Below are positions 11,129 through 23,262 of a stretch of DNA of 64,000 nt, piece by piece. Positions within the stretch are counted from its first letter, which is position 1. Each line of letters begins with the position of its first letter. The notes under the pieces are model-generated. The model was not told where the DNA came from. It was given only the letters and a program-made list of their open reading frames with translations, and ran no database searches. This DNA comes from Dichetophora obliterata (Eukaryota > Arthropoda > Insecta > Diptera > Sciomyzidae): NCBI GenBank assembly GCA_963920525.1, contig OY986435.1, positions 302,077,908 to 302,141,907 on the forward strand, given 5' to 3'. A program made the position numbers and the translations under genes.

Positions 11129-11499
11129 CTTTTTCATGGGAAAACCGTGAAGTGAATTAAAGTGCGACAGGTATAAACTAAATCAAGCTGAAATTTTGGC
11201 ACTCGATTTGTTTCAACTTAATTATTTGAAGCAACCTGAGGTTTTTATGAGGTATGGTTAATATGCTTATAGACAGTTATCAGTTCTTCAAAAGTTTCAT
11301 ATGTATTTGTTAGAAATGTGTTACATAATATCTAAGATGCAGCAATTTTCAATAAATTATCAACGCTGTTTATGACTTTTCTTGCCATATCTACCTTTAA
11401 ACCACAACATAGTAAACACTTTGTTTTTGTTTGAATCAGCTATTTTTCCTGCTGTTTCAAAGAACTTTATTAATTAACAATGATGTTGCTACTGTGCAC

Positions 11500-11580
11500 C
11501 GTAAGGTAAGCTCACAGTTAGTTGCAAATGCATAATATAATTTGCAATTGCACAGCCAAATGCACTAGATCGTGAATACC
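11500..11580. repeat. Solo terminus of the GGTATTC MITE family
   Basis: Ends GCACTAGATCGTGAATACC, the complement of a GGTATTCACGATCTAGTGC terminus, next to an inner TTGCAAATGCATAATATAA / TTGCAATTGCA imperfect palindrome. No matching left end was found. Confidence 0.45.
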
Positions 11581-11829
11581 CCTCATGCATACTTACAAAT
11601 GTTTAGCAGTAAGAACTTCTTTAAACACTTTTTATTAACGTAAAATCAACAATTGCTTCGACTAAAGACGACCATCAGAGTGTGATTTTTTAATGAAAGT
11701 GTGCTCTGTTTAATGACGAATTGTAAAAAACAAAGAAAAAAAGATACTACAAACCACCAAAAACAAGTGCATTCAGTCGTTGGAACAATTCAATAAACAC
11801 GTCGTTCTTTTAATTCGAATTTCTACCAC

Positions 11830-11985
11830 GCGTGGTAAAAATGTCGTCGTGGTATTTTGTGGGATTTTAAAGTATTTTGAGGTACTGTGGTTTTTTGTGG
11901 TATTTTGTGGTATTTTGAGGTATTTTTTTCCCATGTGAAAGATTTTCCCCACAAAATACCATGGGAATTACCACATTTCGCAAAA
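11830..11985. repeat. Short GTGGTATTTTG tandem repeats with inverted partner
   Basis: GTGGTATTTTG or GAGGTATTTTG occurs about six times at 11849-11925, followed by CCACAAAATACCA (complement) at 11950-11962. A TACCACGCGTGGTA palindrome lies at 11824-11837. Confidence 0.6.
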
Positions 11986-11999
11986 AGATTTTCGATTTC

Positions 12000-14560
12000 T
12001 TTATTTCACATATACTTCATTGTGAGATTTTTAGGTCGAGTTAGTTTTAAGAAGGCAACAACAACAACTACAGCTCTGCATAGAGTCAATCACACAGCAG
12101 ACTAGACAGCTTGTTTCAGAAATCACTACATATCCTCTTCAGTAGTCTTGAGTGATTCAGCTGTGACCAACCCACTGTTAAAGTCTTATATGATTTGACC
12201 CTTGTTCGAACAAATTCGTATGAACTTTAACGTTTTCATCGTCCCTTTAATCATATGACATTAACCGCATGTTTATGACACGGTAAGCAATACATTTTTC
12301 CATATCAAAAAATATTGTTGCTCGTTTCTTTCACGACATTCATCCTTCGTTTCGTTTTACATAAACATGCAGTAGCTATTTTAGATCAAGCCCTTAACTC
12401 TACCAGGGTTGCTGTCTCTTCTGGGTGCTTCTTATTTTTTCGATATTCATTGGAGTTCGACGAGTCTGTCGAAGTGCACCATAGAATTGAAACGAATTTT
12501 GCTTCGCAAGAAGCTAGTGTTTTTAACTGAAAGGTGGCTATTTGCACAAACAAAACTTTTACATTTTGTTACGCAATGTAACTGGATTTTCGTTATTACA
12601 TTTTTAAGCTGTATCCAACTTTTTCTACAGCATATTTTGTCTCTTATTTTGCTAAACAATGAACAGAAATTTTATCGGGACACCATAAAATACAAATTGA
12701 AAAAAATTGGGCATTTTGATGCAAACCCTAATTTGAAGGAATCGTGCGGGGACGTTTGATATAATAAATTTTGTATGGGTTTTCAGTAAATAGAATAAGA
12801 TTGTTTTTGTAAAATCTCTTAAATCTTTTCTTAAAAAACTTGCTTACTATATATTATGCTATTGTTAGTCTTTAACCTCATATAGAGAGATATTACTACA
12901 TTTTAATCTAATCACATTATCTCTTGTTATCAGGTTTGTTTCTTGTTTTGTTATTTTTTCATGCGCCTTGCATAATATCGTATTTGTATGAAAAACGACT
13001 CTTTAGTTGGAGATCTTGCTTTGCTTCAGATTCTCCTGACTCTGAGTTTCTCGCATACGTAGAAGATGTGGTTGAATTAAATTGACTGCGTGCCCTTCGT
13101 ACTGCTGCTGTTTGTGCCTGGCATGGGGTAAACAACCAGTAAACTTTTTGATACCAGTACCAAAAACTCCATATGAATCCATTGATATTATTGTGTACAA
13201 AAAGTCATCATCGTAGTCGTAGTCGAGTCGTCGAGTTGATCTCGCACTCGTAAACGATCTCGTTTCTTGTTATACTGCTGCTGCTGTTGTTGCTGCTGCT
13301 ACTTGTGTGTATTTTTCGGATAGTGAATACCTTTTGCTCTTTTGTGGATTTTTCAGTATATTGCCCTCTCGTTTTTGACGCTGTACCATTTCTTGATACA
13401 TTCTTGGCTTTTTATTTTGCTTATAAATTTGAAAGGTATCTGGCGCAGCTCTCGAGATGGAAACAGTGTAGAATGTTGTGTATTTAAAAAGATCTTTAGT
13501 GTGCGGCGGCAGCAGATACAAATGTTTTACTCTGCTCTTGCATTCTATTTTATCTTAATTCTTACTTAGTTTGCTGCTTTCTGATGAGAAAAAACTTGAA
13601 GCCAAACATTGTTGAGAATAACCTTAATGTTTAAATGGGAGAAGAAAATACTTTGAGATACGCATACTTGGAGAAAAAGGCATGATATTTGTTAAATGCG
13701 GCAGTACAAAATTGGTAGTTTTGAGGTGGAGATGTTGGTGTGCAGTTGGAGTTTATGGCAGATTAATTTTGAGCGGGGTCAAAAAACTCTTTCTGGGTCA
13801 ATTAAGCAAAATTTTATGTTCGAAAATTTAGGTCTTAAAAAAAGAGATAAATCAATCTTATTGAGTTTGCTTTACCTGCTGTAATGACTTCTCTCAACAC
13901 CAGATTGTATCTTTTTGCAAGAAGAGTTTTCCAAAAGATCTGACACAAGGCGTTCACAACTAAGCACCTCTAACAGCGTGTTGCGCCGCCTCCACTTAAT
14001 AAGACGACTAGCGAACTAAGTAGGTGCTAAATCAGCTAGCGTGACCGCTTCGCAGCATTGCATTTGACCTCTCCGTTCTGATCTTCTCTGCTGCTACAGC
14101 TGTCTCTGTAGTATTGGTGCTTGTGTCTCAAAAATGTCTTCCAAAACATCTGGATAACACATGTCATTCGCTTCATAAATCTTTATTATTTTTTAATGTC
14201 TACTCAATTTTATCGTTTAATTATGTCAATTAAATTATGATTTGCAGCAAAAAAGTTTGAATCATGCTTGTATCCGTGTGTTTGTTTGTTCCCTAAAATT
14301 ACCTTACCTCGCAAAATAAGTGCAAAAATAAACAAGTTTTACCTGCATTTTTATCTTAAAGCTGTTTTTTTTATATATTTAATTTTGCTTTGCACACAGG
14401 TCTAAAACTAAAAAAAATTATGGCAAAAAAAATTCAAGTATTAAAAATTTTTTTATAACTTTTGGTATATCTCTTGGGGGATCATCATTGTTAATGAAAA
14501 AGCTCTACTCTTTTGATAAGAAGACTAGAATAACTTCAAATAAAAAAGATAACAAAAAGG
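12000..14560. other. Mostly unique intronic DNA
   Basis: No transposon recognised. Slightly higher GC than its surroundings at 13000-14130, with a (CTG)n-like run at 13275-13302, CGTAGTCGTAGTCGAGTCG at 13211-13230, and polypyrimidine stretches. Short open frames on both strands overlap and look non-coding. The best stretch in the window's left half for conserved intronic elements. Confidence 0.4.
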
Positions 14561-15410
14561 CAAAAATCTAGTATTTTTGTGTTAACAACTTAATAACCAA
14601 GAAACCATATCTCGGTAGAAAATTTTTACGATAGTCTGACGATATCGTTACGATATCTTAACACACAAATATGCGATATCGTCCCGATAGTACAGATAAC
14701 AATAGCATTTCGATACCATAACGGTATCTATATTACAAATTTCTATATATCATTATGATAGTATAATTACAATAGCATGGCGATATATTAACTACATATA
14801 TCTATAATATTTAAGTACTCGATATCATCACGATAGTATAAATACGATAGCACTGCGATATCGCAACAATATCTAGATAAAAAAAATGTAAGATATAATT
14901 TCGCTGATACCGATATTTAGAAAAAATTAATGCCACTAGGACTACCCTATTTACATACGATTATATTATTATGAGGAGTAACGAAGAAAAACAATTTACA
15001 AAATTTTTATATGAACAAATTCAAAGTCTTTTCATATAATTTTGTATGGATCCGAGATCTCGTGTTCGTTTCGAGCGCTCGTTTGCGAGTCCGAGGTCTC
15101 GTATTCGGTTTTTGATTTCTTTAAAAAATGTTTTTTTTTAAAACTTTTAAAAATAAATCATTTATTTTAAGTTCACTGTTATTACATGCTTTAAGTAAAA
15201 AGCTTGAAAACCCAAAAAAAAATTTTATAACAAATGTATATATAAAAAAAAATAACATTTTGAACTTTCGTAAAAAAAATTTTGTTTAAAAAAAAACATA
15301 TATTTTAAAACAGCAAAACAAAAAGAATTTTTTTTCCTGTTGGGGTTTGAACCCACGACCGAAGGCTAGCTTCCATTCTAAATGAAGCAAATTAAGCGAC
15401 GATTAGTTAA

Positions 15411-15478
15411 AAATTGCGATGGTCGAATGGATAAGCTGATGGACTTACACGCACGCGGCCGAGGTTCAAATCTCCGGA
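15411..15478 (+). repeat. tRNA-like segment inside CGATATCG element (copy 1)
   Basis: GATGGTCGAATGGATAAGC resembles an A box/D arm and GAGGTTCAAATCTCC a B box/T arm, ~45 bp apart, as in tRNAs or tRNA-derived SINE heads. The acceptor stem is not convincing. A second B-box-like GTGGGTTCAAACCCC lies on the opposite strand at ~15342-15360. The same pair is at 36757-36880 in copy 2. Confidence 0.55.
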
Positions 15479-15521
15479 TGGTTATTATTTGTAATATCGT
15501 TTCGATATCAAGGATTAATAT

Positions 15522-15667
15522 CTGTGGAGTTTTGACAAAACAACTTAATAAGTCTATCTGAAATTCATAGACAAAACACTTTAGGTTGATATGAAATTCA
15601 TATAGACTTAAGTTGTTTTGCCTATGAATTTCAAATAGACTTAAGTTGATTTGTCAAAACTCCACAG
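15522..15667. mobile_element. 146-bp hairpin MITE, ATAT-flanked
   Basis: Ends CTGTGGAGTTTTGACAAA in both orientations; almost the whole element is one palindrome (arms ~70 bp). It interrupts copy 1 of the CGATATCG transposon between ATTAATAT and GCTTTCGATATCG, where copy 2 reads uninterrupted; ATAT flanks both sides (15518-15521, 15668-15671), so a 4-bp duplication is shown by the empty site. Confidence 0.85.
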
Positions 15668-15763
15668 ATATGCTTTCGATATCGTTAATGATTGTATGTC
15701 CATTTTTATCGAGAACTGCCTTTTTTGATATCATAACGATATCGTTTCGTGAAGCATTAACGA

Positions 15764-16806
15764 TAAATTCGTATTTATCTAGACGTACTCAAAAGGTTTT
15801 ATATAAGAATTCTCTTTCAAAAAGTATTTCGATCACTTCTGGCGTTCCTCACGGCAGCCATCTTGGACCGGTTTTGTTTTTACTATTCATTAATGATCTT
15901 CCTTCGGTATCCTCCTTCTTAATGTACGCTGACAACGTGAAACTTTTTCTTTGATACAAATCACCCGGCGAACGACATCTTCAATCTGATCTAAATAGAC
16001 TAGTGGACTGGTGTAGCTTAAATATATTAAATCTTAACTTAAAAAAATTTAAGCAAATGACACTCTCGCGTAGATCTGCTAGTAACATAAATTACACTAT
16101 AAATAACACTAACTTGGATTCAAAACATCGCTTCAATCTCCACGTCAGTATGGTAATAAATAAGGCAAGAGGAGTCCTTGGTTTCATTAAAAGATGGGCT
16201 TAAGAGTTCAGTGATACCTTTACTACTAAATTATTATATACCTCTCTCGTAAGGCCAATTCTTGAATATGCATCAGTTATATGGAAGCCACAATATGATT
16301 TCTACATCGAAGCCACAGAATCCGTTCAAAAACAGTTTTTACTTTTTGCTTTACGTCATAGTCGTTGGAATCCCAATATTATGCTTCTATCGTATGAAAT
16401 ACGCCTAAAGATTATTTTACTGCATTCCCTAAGAAGCAGAAGCATGATGCTTAATGTCACGTTTCTGTATAAATAACTTCGTGGCGGGATTAATTCGGAA
16501 TATCTCATTTGAACATCCCAAGCAGAGGAACTAGACATTTTCTGTTTTTCAAGTTGAGTCAGTGCAATTCTAATTACGCTCCTTATGAACCTTTACGATG
16601 TATGTGCAGTGATTTCAATAATAACTTCAACATGATTAATTTTTTTGATTCGGTAGACGTCTTAAAACGGAAAATTATATTACATTTAAACAATAAAACC
16701 AATTTAACTTCATCCTATTATATCTAACCCAGTTTTATAACAATGTATTATCGGTAATTGAGATTGTTCTGTTTCTCCTTTTTGACTTAATATTATTTTA
16801 ATAAAG
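15764..16806 (+). pseudogene. 5'-truncated CR1/Jockey-group LINE (reverse transcriptase remnant)
   Basis: Frame 1 reads NSYLSRRTQKV then SGVPHGSHLGPVLFLLFIND (the RT palm block before the catalytic motif) and FLMYADNVKLF. The usual YADD/FADD catalytic pair is YADN here, so the second metal-binding Asp is lost. After a stop at 15953 the thumb region continues as LVDWCSLNILNLNLKKFKQM, KARGVLGFIKRWA and, after further stops and shifts, LLYTSLVRPILEYASVIWKP. The 3' part runs to about 16806 near AATAAAGTTTTT. It begins abruptly inside the CGATATCG element, as expected for a truncated insertion. Family: same group as the LINEs at 27-32 kb but a different subfamily. Confidence 0.85.
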
Positions 16807-17218
16807 TTTTTCAAAACTTGCTTTTTAATTATTCAACATTTTATATTTGATTTACGTGCTCACGTGGCTTCCTGATTTGAAATTAGACTGAACTCACACT
16901 ATCACCTGGATTGGTGTGCCAGAGTATCACGTTTTTCCACAAAAGTTTATGCCTGCGTTGGCCCAAATGCATATCCAACTAATTGGGATTTTGATTTGGC
17001 GGATATGAGATTTATCTCATTTCCACATGGGTCCTTGGGTTGGACAATTTCCGCAAACCAGTTCAAATGTGTATAGTGTTTTGGATTGCTTTTGAACCCA
17101 GGATTGTTTACGATATCATCTCGATATTATACAACATTGAAATTTCGATATCGTTTCGATATAGCAATTAATTTGTTTTCGATATCATTTACGATATGTA
17201 AATTTTTATCGAAAACAG

Positions 17219-18017
17219 TGGCGACATGTTGTAACTTCACTATCGAAGCGAACATCGAAGCGAAGTTTTCTATCTGGCAGTATGCTGTAATATTTTCGTT
17301 CGACAGGCGATTTGGTTTGTTTCGAAGTTATGTTCGAACATTTAACAGCTGCCCGCAAGTCTTTTTCTGATACCTAACGTGAATCAAACGGCATGCTAAA
17401 TAACGTGAATCAATATTTTAAAAAATTGTTTTATTAATAAAGAATGTCATTTAAACTAAAAATTATAAATTGATTATTTATTAATTATAATATAACTATA
17501 ATTATAAATAACATTCTTGGCAAAACTAAGGGTAACTTATTTTGAACAAACAGTTCTAAGGTAACCATATATATACTTTTATTAAAGCCAATACTATTAT
17601 TATTCCACTAACTAAAAATCATTATGTAACTCTTCTGTGTTATATAAATAATGTATAATAAATAAAACCATGCTTAAATGGATAAATATTTCCGTTTATA
17701 TTTACTTCGCTTCTCGATCACTGCCACCAAATCAAAGTGATATTTTATATATGTACCATATATATACTTTTTTAAAGCAAATACTTTTATTATTTCAGTA
17801 GCTTAAAATCATTATTTAACACTTCTATGTTAAATAAATGATAAAACAATGCTTTAATGAATATATATTTGCATTTATATTTACTTCGCTTCGCGATCAC
17901 TGCCACCAAATCAAAGTGATATTTTATCGCAAATATCGCCTGTCGAAAGTGCTACAACATACCGACTGTCGATAATTTCGACAACTTCGAAAATTTCGAA
18001 GTTACAACATGTTGCCA
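17219..18017. mobile_element. 799-bp non-autonomous DNA element with CAG flanks
   Basis: Ends TGGCGACATGTTGTAACTTC and inverted TGGCAACATGTTGTAACTTC (1 mismatch in 20). CAG flanks both sides (17216-17218, 18018-18020), and copy 2 of the host transposon shows the empty site with a single CAG. The interior holds a ~180-bp imperfect tandem duplication (17566-17752 and 17755-17929), each unit ending CGATCACTGCCACCAAATCA. No coding sequence. Confidence 0.8.
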
Positions 18018-18480
18018 CAGGACTTTTTCGATATCGTAACGATAACGTCTCGTGTATCGTTATCAATAGAAACTATTATCTTTACGATATCAGCTCGATA
18101 TCGAAACGATATCGTTTGGTTTGCTAGGTATGTTTCAAGCCATCGAAACCAATAATTTTGTGTGAAAAATATTGTTGTTATAGTTCATTAAAAATTTTGC
18201 TGAAAAACCAATTTTTTTTACAGTTAATTTTGAAGATATGATACGATAATTAAGAAAAAAAAATGTTTTATCTCTAAAATTTTATTGGTTTATAAAAGGG
18301 CCATTGTGTTCCACGGAATAATGAATGATAAGTAGAGTATGTTGAAATGTATCTAGTAAAGTATGTCGTTTCCAATTTTTTAGAGAATAGAGAATAGTTC
18401 AGTTAAAAAAAGGTAAGAAAGTCTTTGAGAAAAAATATATGTGAAATACAAGTGTACTATAGTTATGCATATGTGCATTT

Positions 18481-19197
18481 CCACAGAAAAGTAAACCGTG
18501 TCCAAAAAATTAAAACTTATTAAAAACTTATTTTATGATATTATCTAGGAGAAACATTTTAATTTTATTACTTAAAGCAAGTTAAACAAAAATTAAGTTA
18601 CTATCGGCCGATTTCTTCACCGAGTATTAGTGCTAATCCGTGGACTAGACCAGTTCATGGTGTACAAACTAAATACCATGAACTGGTCGAACCGTGGATT
18701 AGATTTAGGTGTACAAACTAAATACCATGAACTGGTCTAATCCACGGATTAGCGCTAATACTCGGTGAAGAAATCGGCCGATAGTAACTTAATTTTTGTT
18801 TAACTTGCTTTAAGTAATAAAATTAAAATGTTTCTCCTAGATAATATCATAAAATAAGTTTCTAATAAGTTTTAATTTTTTGGTCACGGTTTACTTTTCT
18901 GTGGATTAGACCAGTTCATGGTGTACATTCTAAATACCATGAACTGGTCTAATCCACGGATGACGCGAATACTCGGTGAAGAAATCGGCCGATAGTAACT
19001 TAATTTTTGTTTAACTTGCTTTAAGTAATAAAATTAAAATGTTTCTCCTAAATAATATCAAAAAATAAGTTTCTAATAAGTTTTAATTTTTTGGTCACGG
19101 TTTACTTTTCTGTGGATTAGACCAGTTCATGGTGTACAAACTAAATACCATGAACTGGTCTAATCCACGGATTAGCGCTAATACTCGGTGAAGAAAT
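18481..19197. repeat. Long palindrome plus tandem copies (foldback-like array)
   Basis: Left arm from 18481 (CCACAGAAAAGTAAACCGTG) is the reverse complement of sequence ending at 18904, arms ~210 bp, only a few mismatches, centre ~18692. The right half then repeats directly with ~212-bp period to 19197. Each unit contains a nested hairpin, CCAGTTCATGGTGTACA..(A)TACCATGAACTGG, and an ACTCGGTGAAGAAATCGGCC block. No coding sequence. Confidence 0.85.
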
Positions 19198-20080
19198 GCG
19201 ATATGATTTCCAAATCGTCTGCACAGTTTCTTGTAGTTTTTCTTTTTCGTAAATGTTAAGTTAATGTTTCGTACATTTTTTGTTTTAGTAAAAATAGAAG
19301 GTATTGGCTAAAGATAATGAAAAAATGGTTGATGCAAGAAACGGAAAATACATTAAATTTGTTTTTAATTACTAAATTATATAATTACTTAACTACTTAA
19401 TTATCTAATTGAACTACAGCATTGTCAGACTGTCAGACACGTGACGTGATTAGTCTTCACATGACGATATGTAAATAAAAAATTAAAAAAAAACGAGGCT
19501 TTATTTAAAATCTTTTACGCCGAAAGCACATAATGCAATAAAAATTTGGCTTTCAAATACCCCATGCTAGTTACTTTCGCCAAAATTTGTAATTGAACAC
19601 AACGATTTGCAATGCTGGTTGACTGGACCCGTCCGACGTGTGACAGTAGATGTCTTATTTTTTCTTTTGCATTTTATAAAATTTATAGAAAGTTTAAACG
19701 TGCAATCAAGAAACAGACTGTAATATATTTAATTAGACTTAAGGGCTTCACTTCCAATGAGTAAATTGAGAATTGACTGTAAAATAAGCTCAAAAAATAG
19801 TCGAATTTGTTTGTACGTGACCGTGAAATGCTCCATATCTATTAAAGTGATGGTTATATTCAAGGTCATTTTGGATGGTGTAACAACCCGTTACAAATAA
19901 ATACAATTTCAAGAACATTTAAATCATTTGTTAGAAAATAAGATAAAATATGTAGCTGTAACGTAATGTAAAAAAAACCATAATTTTCTATTAACAAATT
20001 AAATTATTTGGAAGTCAATTAGTTCCAATTTCCTTATCAATTACTGTTGGAAATAGTCTTAAAAAATGCAATCATTAAAA
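19198..20080. other. AT-rich stretch, nothing recognised
   Basis: No repeat shared with other parts of the window and no credible coding frame. Confidence 0.35.
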
Positions 20081-20084
20081 CACA

Positions 20085-20165
20085 TAAAACATTTAAGTTA
20101 AAATATTCATCTGCGACCGCCGGGATCGAACACTGGCTCCCAGAACTAAATATAAGTAGACACTA
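20085..20165 (-). repeat. tRNA-derived (SINE-like) fragment
   Basis: Minus strand has CCAGTGTTCGATCCCGGCGG with a perfect B-box (GTTCGATCC). The A-box region is not clear. Likely a SINE fragment or decayed tRNA pseudogene. Confidence 0.45.
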
Positions 20166-20785
20166 GAAAAAAATTTAAAAGACAACAATAACAAAACACT
20201 ACAGACACGGCATGAATAATCTTGTGATATACTGATATACAATTCACAATAACTTCATAACGTCATGTGTATAAGAAGGTGAGGAAATGTCACATCAGCA
20301 TCGACTGGTAGGATCAGTATCGCTCATAACCAACCTCTGCGTTTTCTCGTATTCTGCTTGCTGCGCTACCCGCCCCCGCAATAGAATAGAAGTCTCTCAG
20401 TCAAACTCATTATTTTGCATTCCATATGCCTAAATTCTTCTTGCCGTGCTATCTGCCCTTAAAATATAATTTAGGCGTCGCAGTCGAACCTTGCGGTCGT
20501 CTGCCCCCGTAAATTTTTCAGATTTTGATCGCTACGCTGCCTCGGTGGCCCTTGCACCAGCAACCAAGTTTTACGTAATTGGTCTTGCAAAACCTTTAAG
20601 CCTCTATGTACATAACTTCTGCTCGCTGCGCCGTCTGACTTCTGCTTGATAAAGCTTTCAGACCCCCTCGCCGCAGAACTTTTGTTGCTGTACAATAGTT
20701 GATTCACATTTTGATACTCAAACCACCGCCGTCCAATGCCATTGAAGACCAGAACCGGCTATCTGATTGTCAACGAGCCGGTCAC
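20166..20785. other. Less AT-rich unassigned stretch
   Basis: Contains several CTGCTYGCTGCGC- and GTCTGCCCCCG-type phrases (20350-20660) that look like diverged internal repeats. A minus-strand frame at 20471-20707 has no recognisable domain. Confidence 0.3.
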
Positions 20786-20945
20786 CCGTCATAAGAAGTG
20801 ATTATCGTCGTAAGAACCGATTACCATCATAAGAACCGACTACCGTCGTAAAAACCGATTACCTTCATAAGCGATTACCTTCACAAGAACCGATTCTCGT
20901 CATAACCGGGTACCGTCATAAGAACCAATTATCCATAAGAAGACT
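20786..20945. repeat. Minisatellite, ~18-bp unit
   Basis: About eight degenerate copies of ATAAGAACCGATTACCGTC-like units in tandem, with variants CGTCGTAAGAACCG, TTCATAAGCGATTACC and GTCATAACCGGG. Confidence 0.75.
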
Positions 20946-21249
20946 GCTGTTGAATTGAATAGCAGAACCAACATCTAAACCATTTAGAACCAAACCAGAG
21001 CCGATTACCCGTTGTATATAACCGAATACCAGTTACGTAGAACACCTTCCGACTACATAAGCTGTACTGCAAACAATTTGTTAAGCATAATAAGAACAAG
21101 CATAAGAAATTGGAATTGTTCAAATTGCGTTTTTAATCGCTCAAGGTTTAGATCATTCTTCAGAAAAAGCCTCAGCCTCAGGCAAAGCCAAGTTACAATG
21201 GCTGCAAATCGGCACCAAATGTCAAAAAGAACTATTTTTTGATTTTTAT

Positions 21250-22080
21250 GTAAAGCTAGATGCATTTAATTTGGTACAGATAATACTTATGGTTACAATC
21301 TAACTAAAATTGAAACTAGGCATTCTGTACTATCACCCTTTTAAGCTTTTTCAAACATTGTATCGGAGGTAGGCGTGAACATTGATCCATCGCGCCCATT
21401 TTTCCATTACAACATTAATGTTAAACGAATTGTTCATTTCAGCTTGTGATAGCACTTTGATCGAGCCTCTATTGAGATCAATAGTCTTGTGCGTGTTATT
21501 AAATGTTGGAATACAAATGATCGAGAACTGAACCTACAAGTTTTATGCTGACTTCGAACGGCTTATGTTCTCAAGAAGCTTTATATGCAGAGTTCCTTTT
21601 TCTATTCTCTGAGGTGTTTGTCTTTCTCTACAGAGAGGTGTTGGCCGCTCAGAAAACCATTTTGTCTAAGCTGGCCATTAAAACATCGCTACCGTCAACA
21701 TTACTGTTGTCTGTACCAAATTGTAGGCATCTCTCATACATTTTTGTATTTTAGTCAGATTTTTTTAATTTCAAACCAGTGTGCGACGTCTGGGCAACTA
21801 AGCCAACTTAAAACAAGCTAAACTAGGTTGCTCTGCTTATCCAATACATGTGCGCTTATAATGTACCAAGTCTATGATAGACGACTAGTTCGATTTAAAT
21901 TTATTTTGTTCGCTAAAAGAGTAAATAATGTCGCACATAAATTATGTAAATATTCATAAATTTCAGACTAATTTGGAATTTTTAATATTTTGTATGCTTC
22001 ATTAGCACTACATATATAATTAAGGTCTTTATTTATATGTACCGGTTACTAACCGTTATTGCAGATTCAAGCTCTCTTGG
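21250..22080. other. Unassigned stretch upstream of the LINE relic
   Basis: Several short + strand frames (21545-21821) overlap and carry no recognisable domain. May be the decayed 5' part of the LINE that follows, but this cannot be shown. Confidence 0.3.
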
Positions 22081-23262
22081 TACAATCATAGATGGGTCAA
22101 ACTCAAAAACCTGCGAAACAAGTCTCATTTAAAGTTTAAAAGAACCAGCTTGCCTGCAGACAAATTATTATTTGTTTTGCGCAGACGTGAATTTGAATTT
22201 CTCTCAATCTTTTTGCACAAACAATGCATGTTTTCTGTTGAAAATGATATAAAGTCAAATCGTAAATCTTTCTGGTTGATTCTAAATTTACAACGAACAT
22301 GGTCTGGTACCGCACAATCAAATTTTGTATTGCTAACTTTAAGTCAACTTTTTAATATTGGCACAATTTAAATACGGGAAGAAGAAGTCTTTCAAACTCT
22401 AAGAAACCTAGATTGTAACAAAGATGCTGGCTTTGATTTGCTCCGTGGGATATTCTTAAAAACTTGTGCACTAACATTGTACGTTGCATTGACTCTTGTA
22501 TTCAATACAACGGGAATGGAAAGCCGCCTGCATCTCCCCTACATTCAAATCGGGTCCAAAACAATCGGTTGAGAACTACCGACCTATTGTAAAGCTCTCG
22601 ATTATCCTTAAAGTGTTTAATCAAATTGCCAATAAAAATTGTATTTGCTCAAATCAAAAACTATATATCAACTCAGCGCTCAAGGCTATCAACGGATTCT
22701 TTGCTGGTAGATCCACTACTACAAACCTAACAATTTTTTCTAATTTCTACATAGACGCAATCGAAAGCGGGTCTCAAGTAGATAGCCTTGTAGATAGCAT
22801 TTGATAGCCTTGTACACAAAGTATTACTAATAAAGCTGGAAAAATATAGAATTCACAGTTTTTAAAATAGTTGGAATCGTATCTTGTGGATAGAGTTCTA
22901 TTTGTTAAGATAGGTTACCACAACTCTCAGCCAATAGCGGGTAAGCCAGGATTACCGCAAGGGAGTCATTTTCATCAATGATGTATCACAAAAACTCAAG
23001 TTCTGTAAAAACCTTTTGTATGCAGATGACTAAGCTTTTCCATAAAATACGTTGCTCTAATAATTGTGTTAATTTTCAGGAGGACATCAACTTCCTTTTC
23101 CATTGGTGTGTAAACCAGCTTGCTATTAACTTTTCAAAGTGCAAAATATTTTCGTTCTCTCGCAGTTTTTTAAGAGTTGATCAGTGCAAGATCTTGGGGT
23201 TTACTTTGATGCCAAGTATATGTTTGATACTCACATGGATTACACAGTGTGTAATTTTTTGA
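22080..23262 (+). pseudogene. Decayed CR1/Jockey-group LINE (RT domain)
   Basis: In order on the + strand, in changing frames: KSNRKSFWLIL (linker typical before RT), VFQTLRNLDCNKDAGFD (RT start), WKAACISPTFKSGPKQSVEN followed by YRPIVKLS (RT motif 1, usually NYRPIS), INGFFAGRSTTTNLTIF (motif 2a, xGFxxxRST), GKPGLPQGS, FVCR-type remnant of the catalytic block, then LAINFSKCKIFSFSR and DLGVYFDAKYMFDTHMDYT. Multiple stops and frameshifts; no functional product. It ends abruptly at the boundary of the long-TIR element starting at 23271. Confidence 0.8.

Larger units (their letters stand above)
14597..18128 (+). mobile_element. CGATATCG-rich DNA transposon, copy 1 (split by three insertions)
   Basis: Starts CCAAGAAACCATATC and ends, inverted, CCTAGCAAACCAAACGATATC-like. 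Matches copy 2 (35562-37243) along its length: TCTGACGATATCGTTACGA near 14635, GGATCCGAGATCTCGTGTTC near 15048, a tRNA-like segment at 15411-15478, and CGATATCGTTTCGATATAGC at 17144. Subterminal sequence is packed with CGATATCG palindromes. Insertions: a hairpin MITE (15522-15667), a 5'-truncated LINE with adjoining unassigned sequence (~15764-17100) and a TGGCGACATG element (17219-18017). No coding sequence of its own, so it is non-autonomous and of unknown superfamily. Confidence 0.8.

Noticed and set aside
12315..12759. Overlapping frames, one of 116 codons
   Set aside because: Two + strand frames and one minus-strand frame overlap, none with a recognisable domain or splice context.
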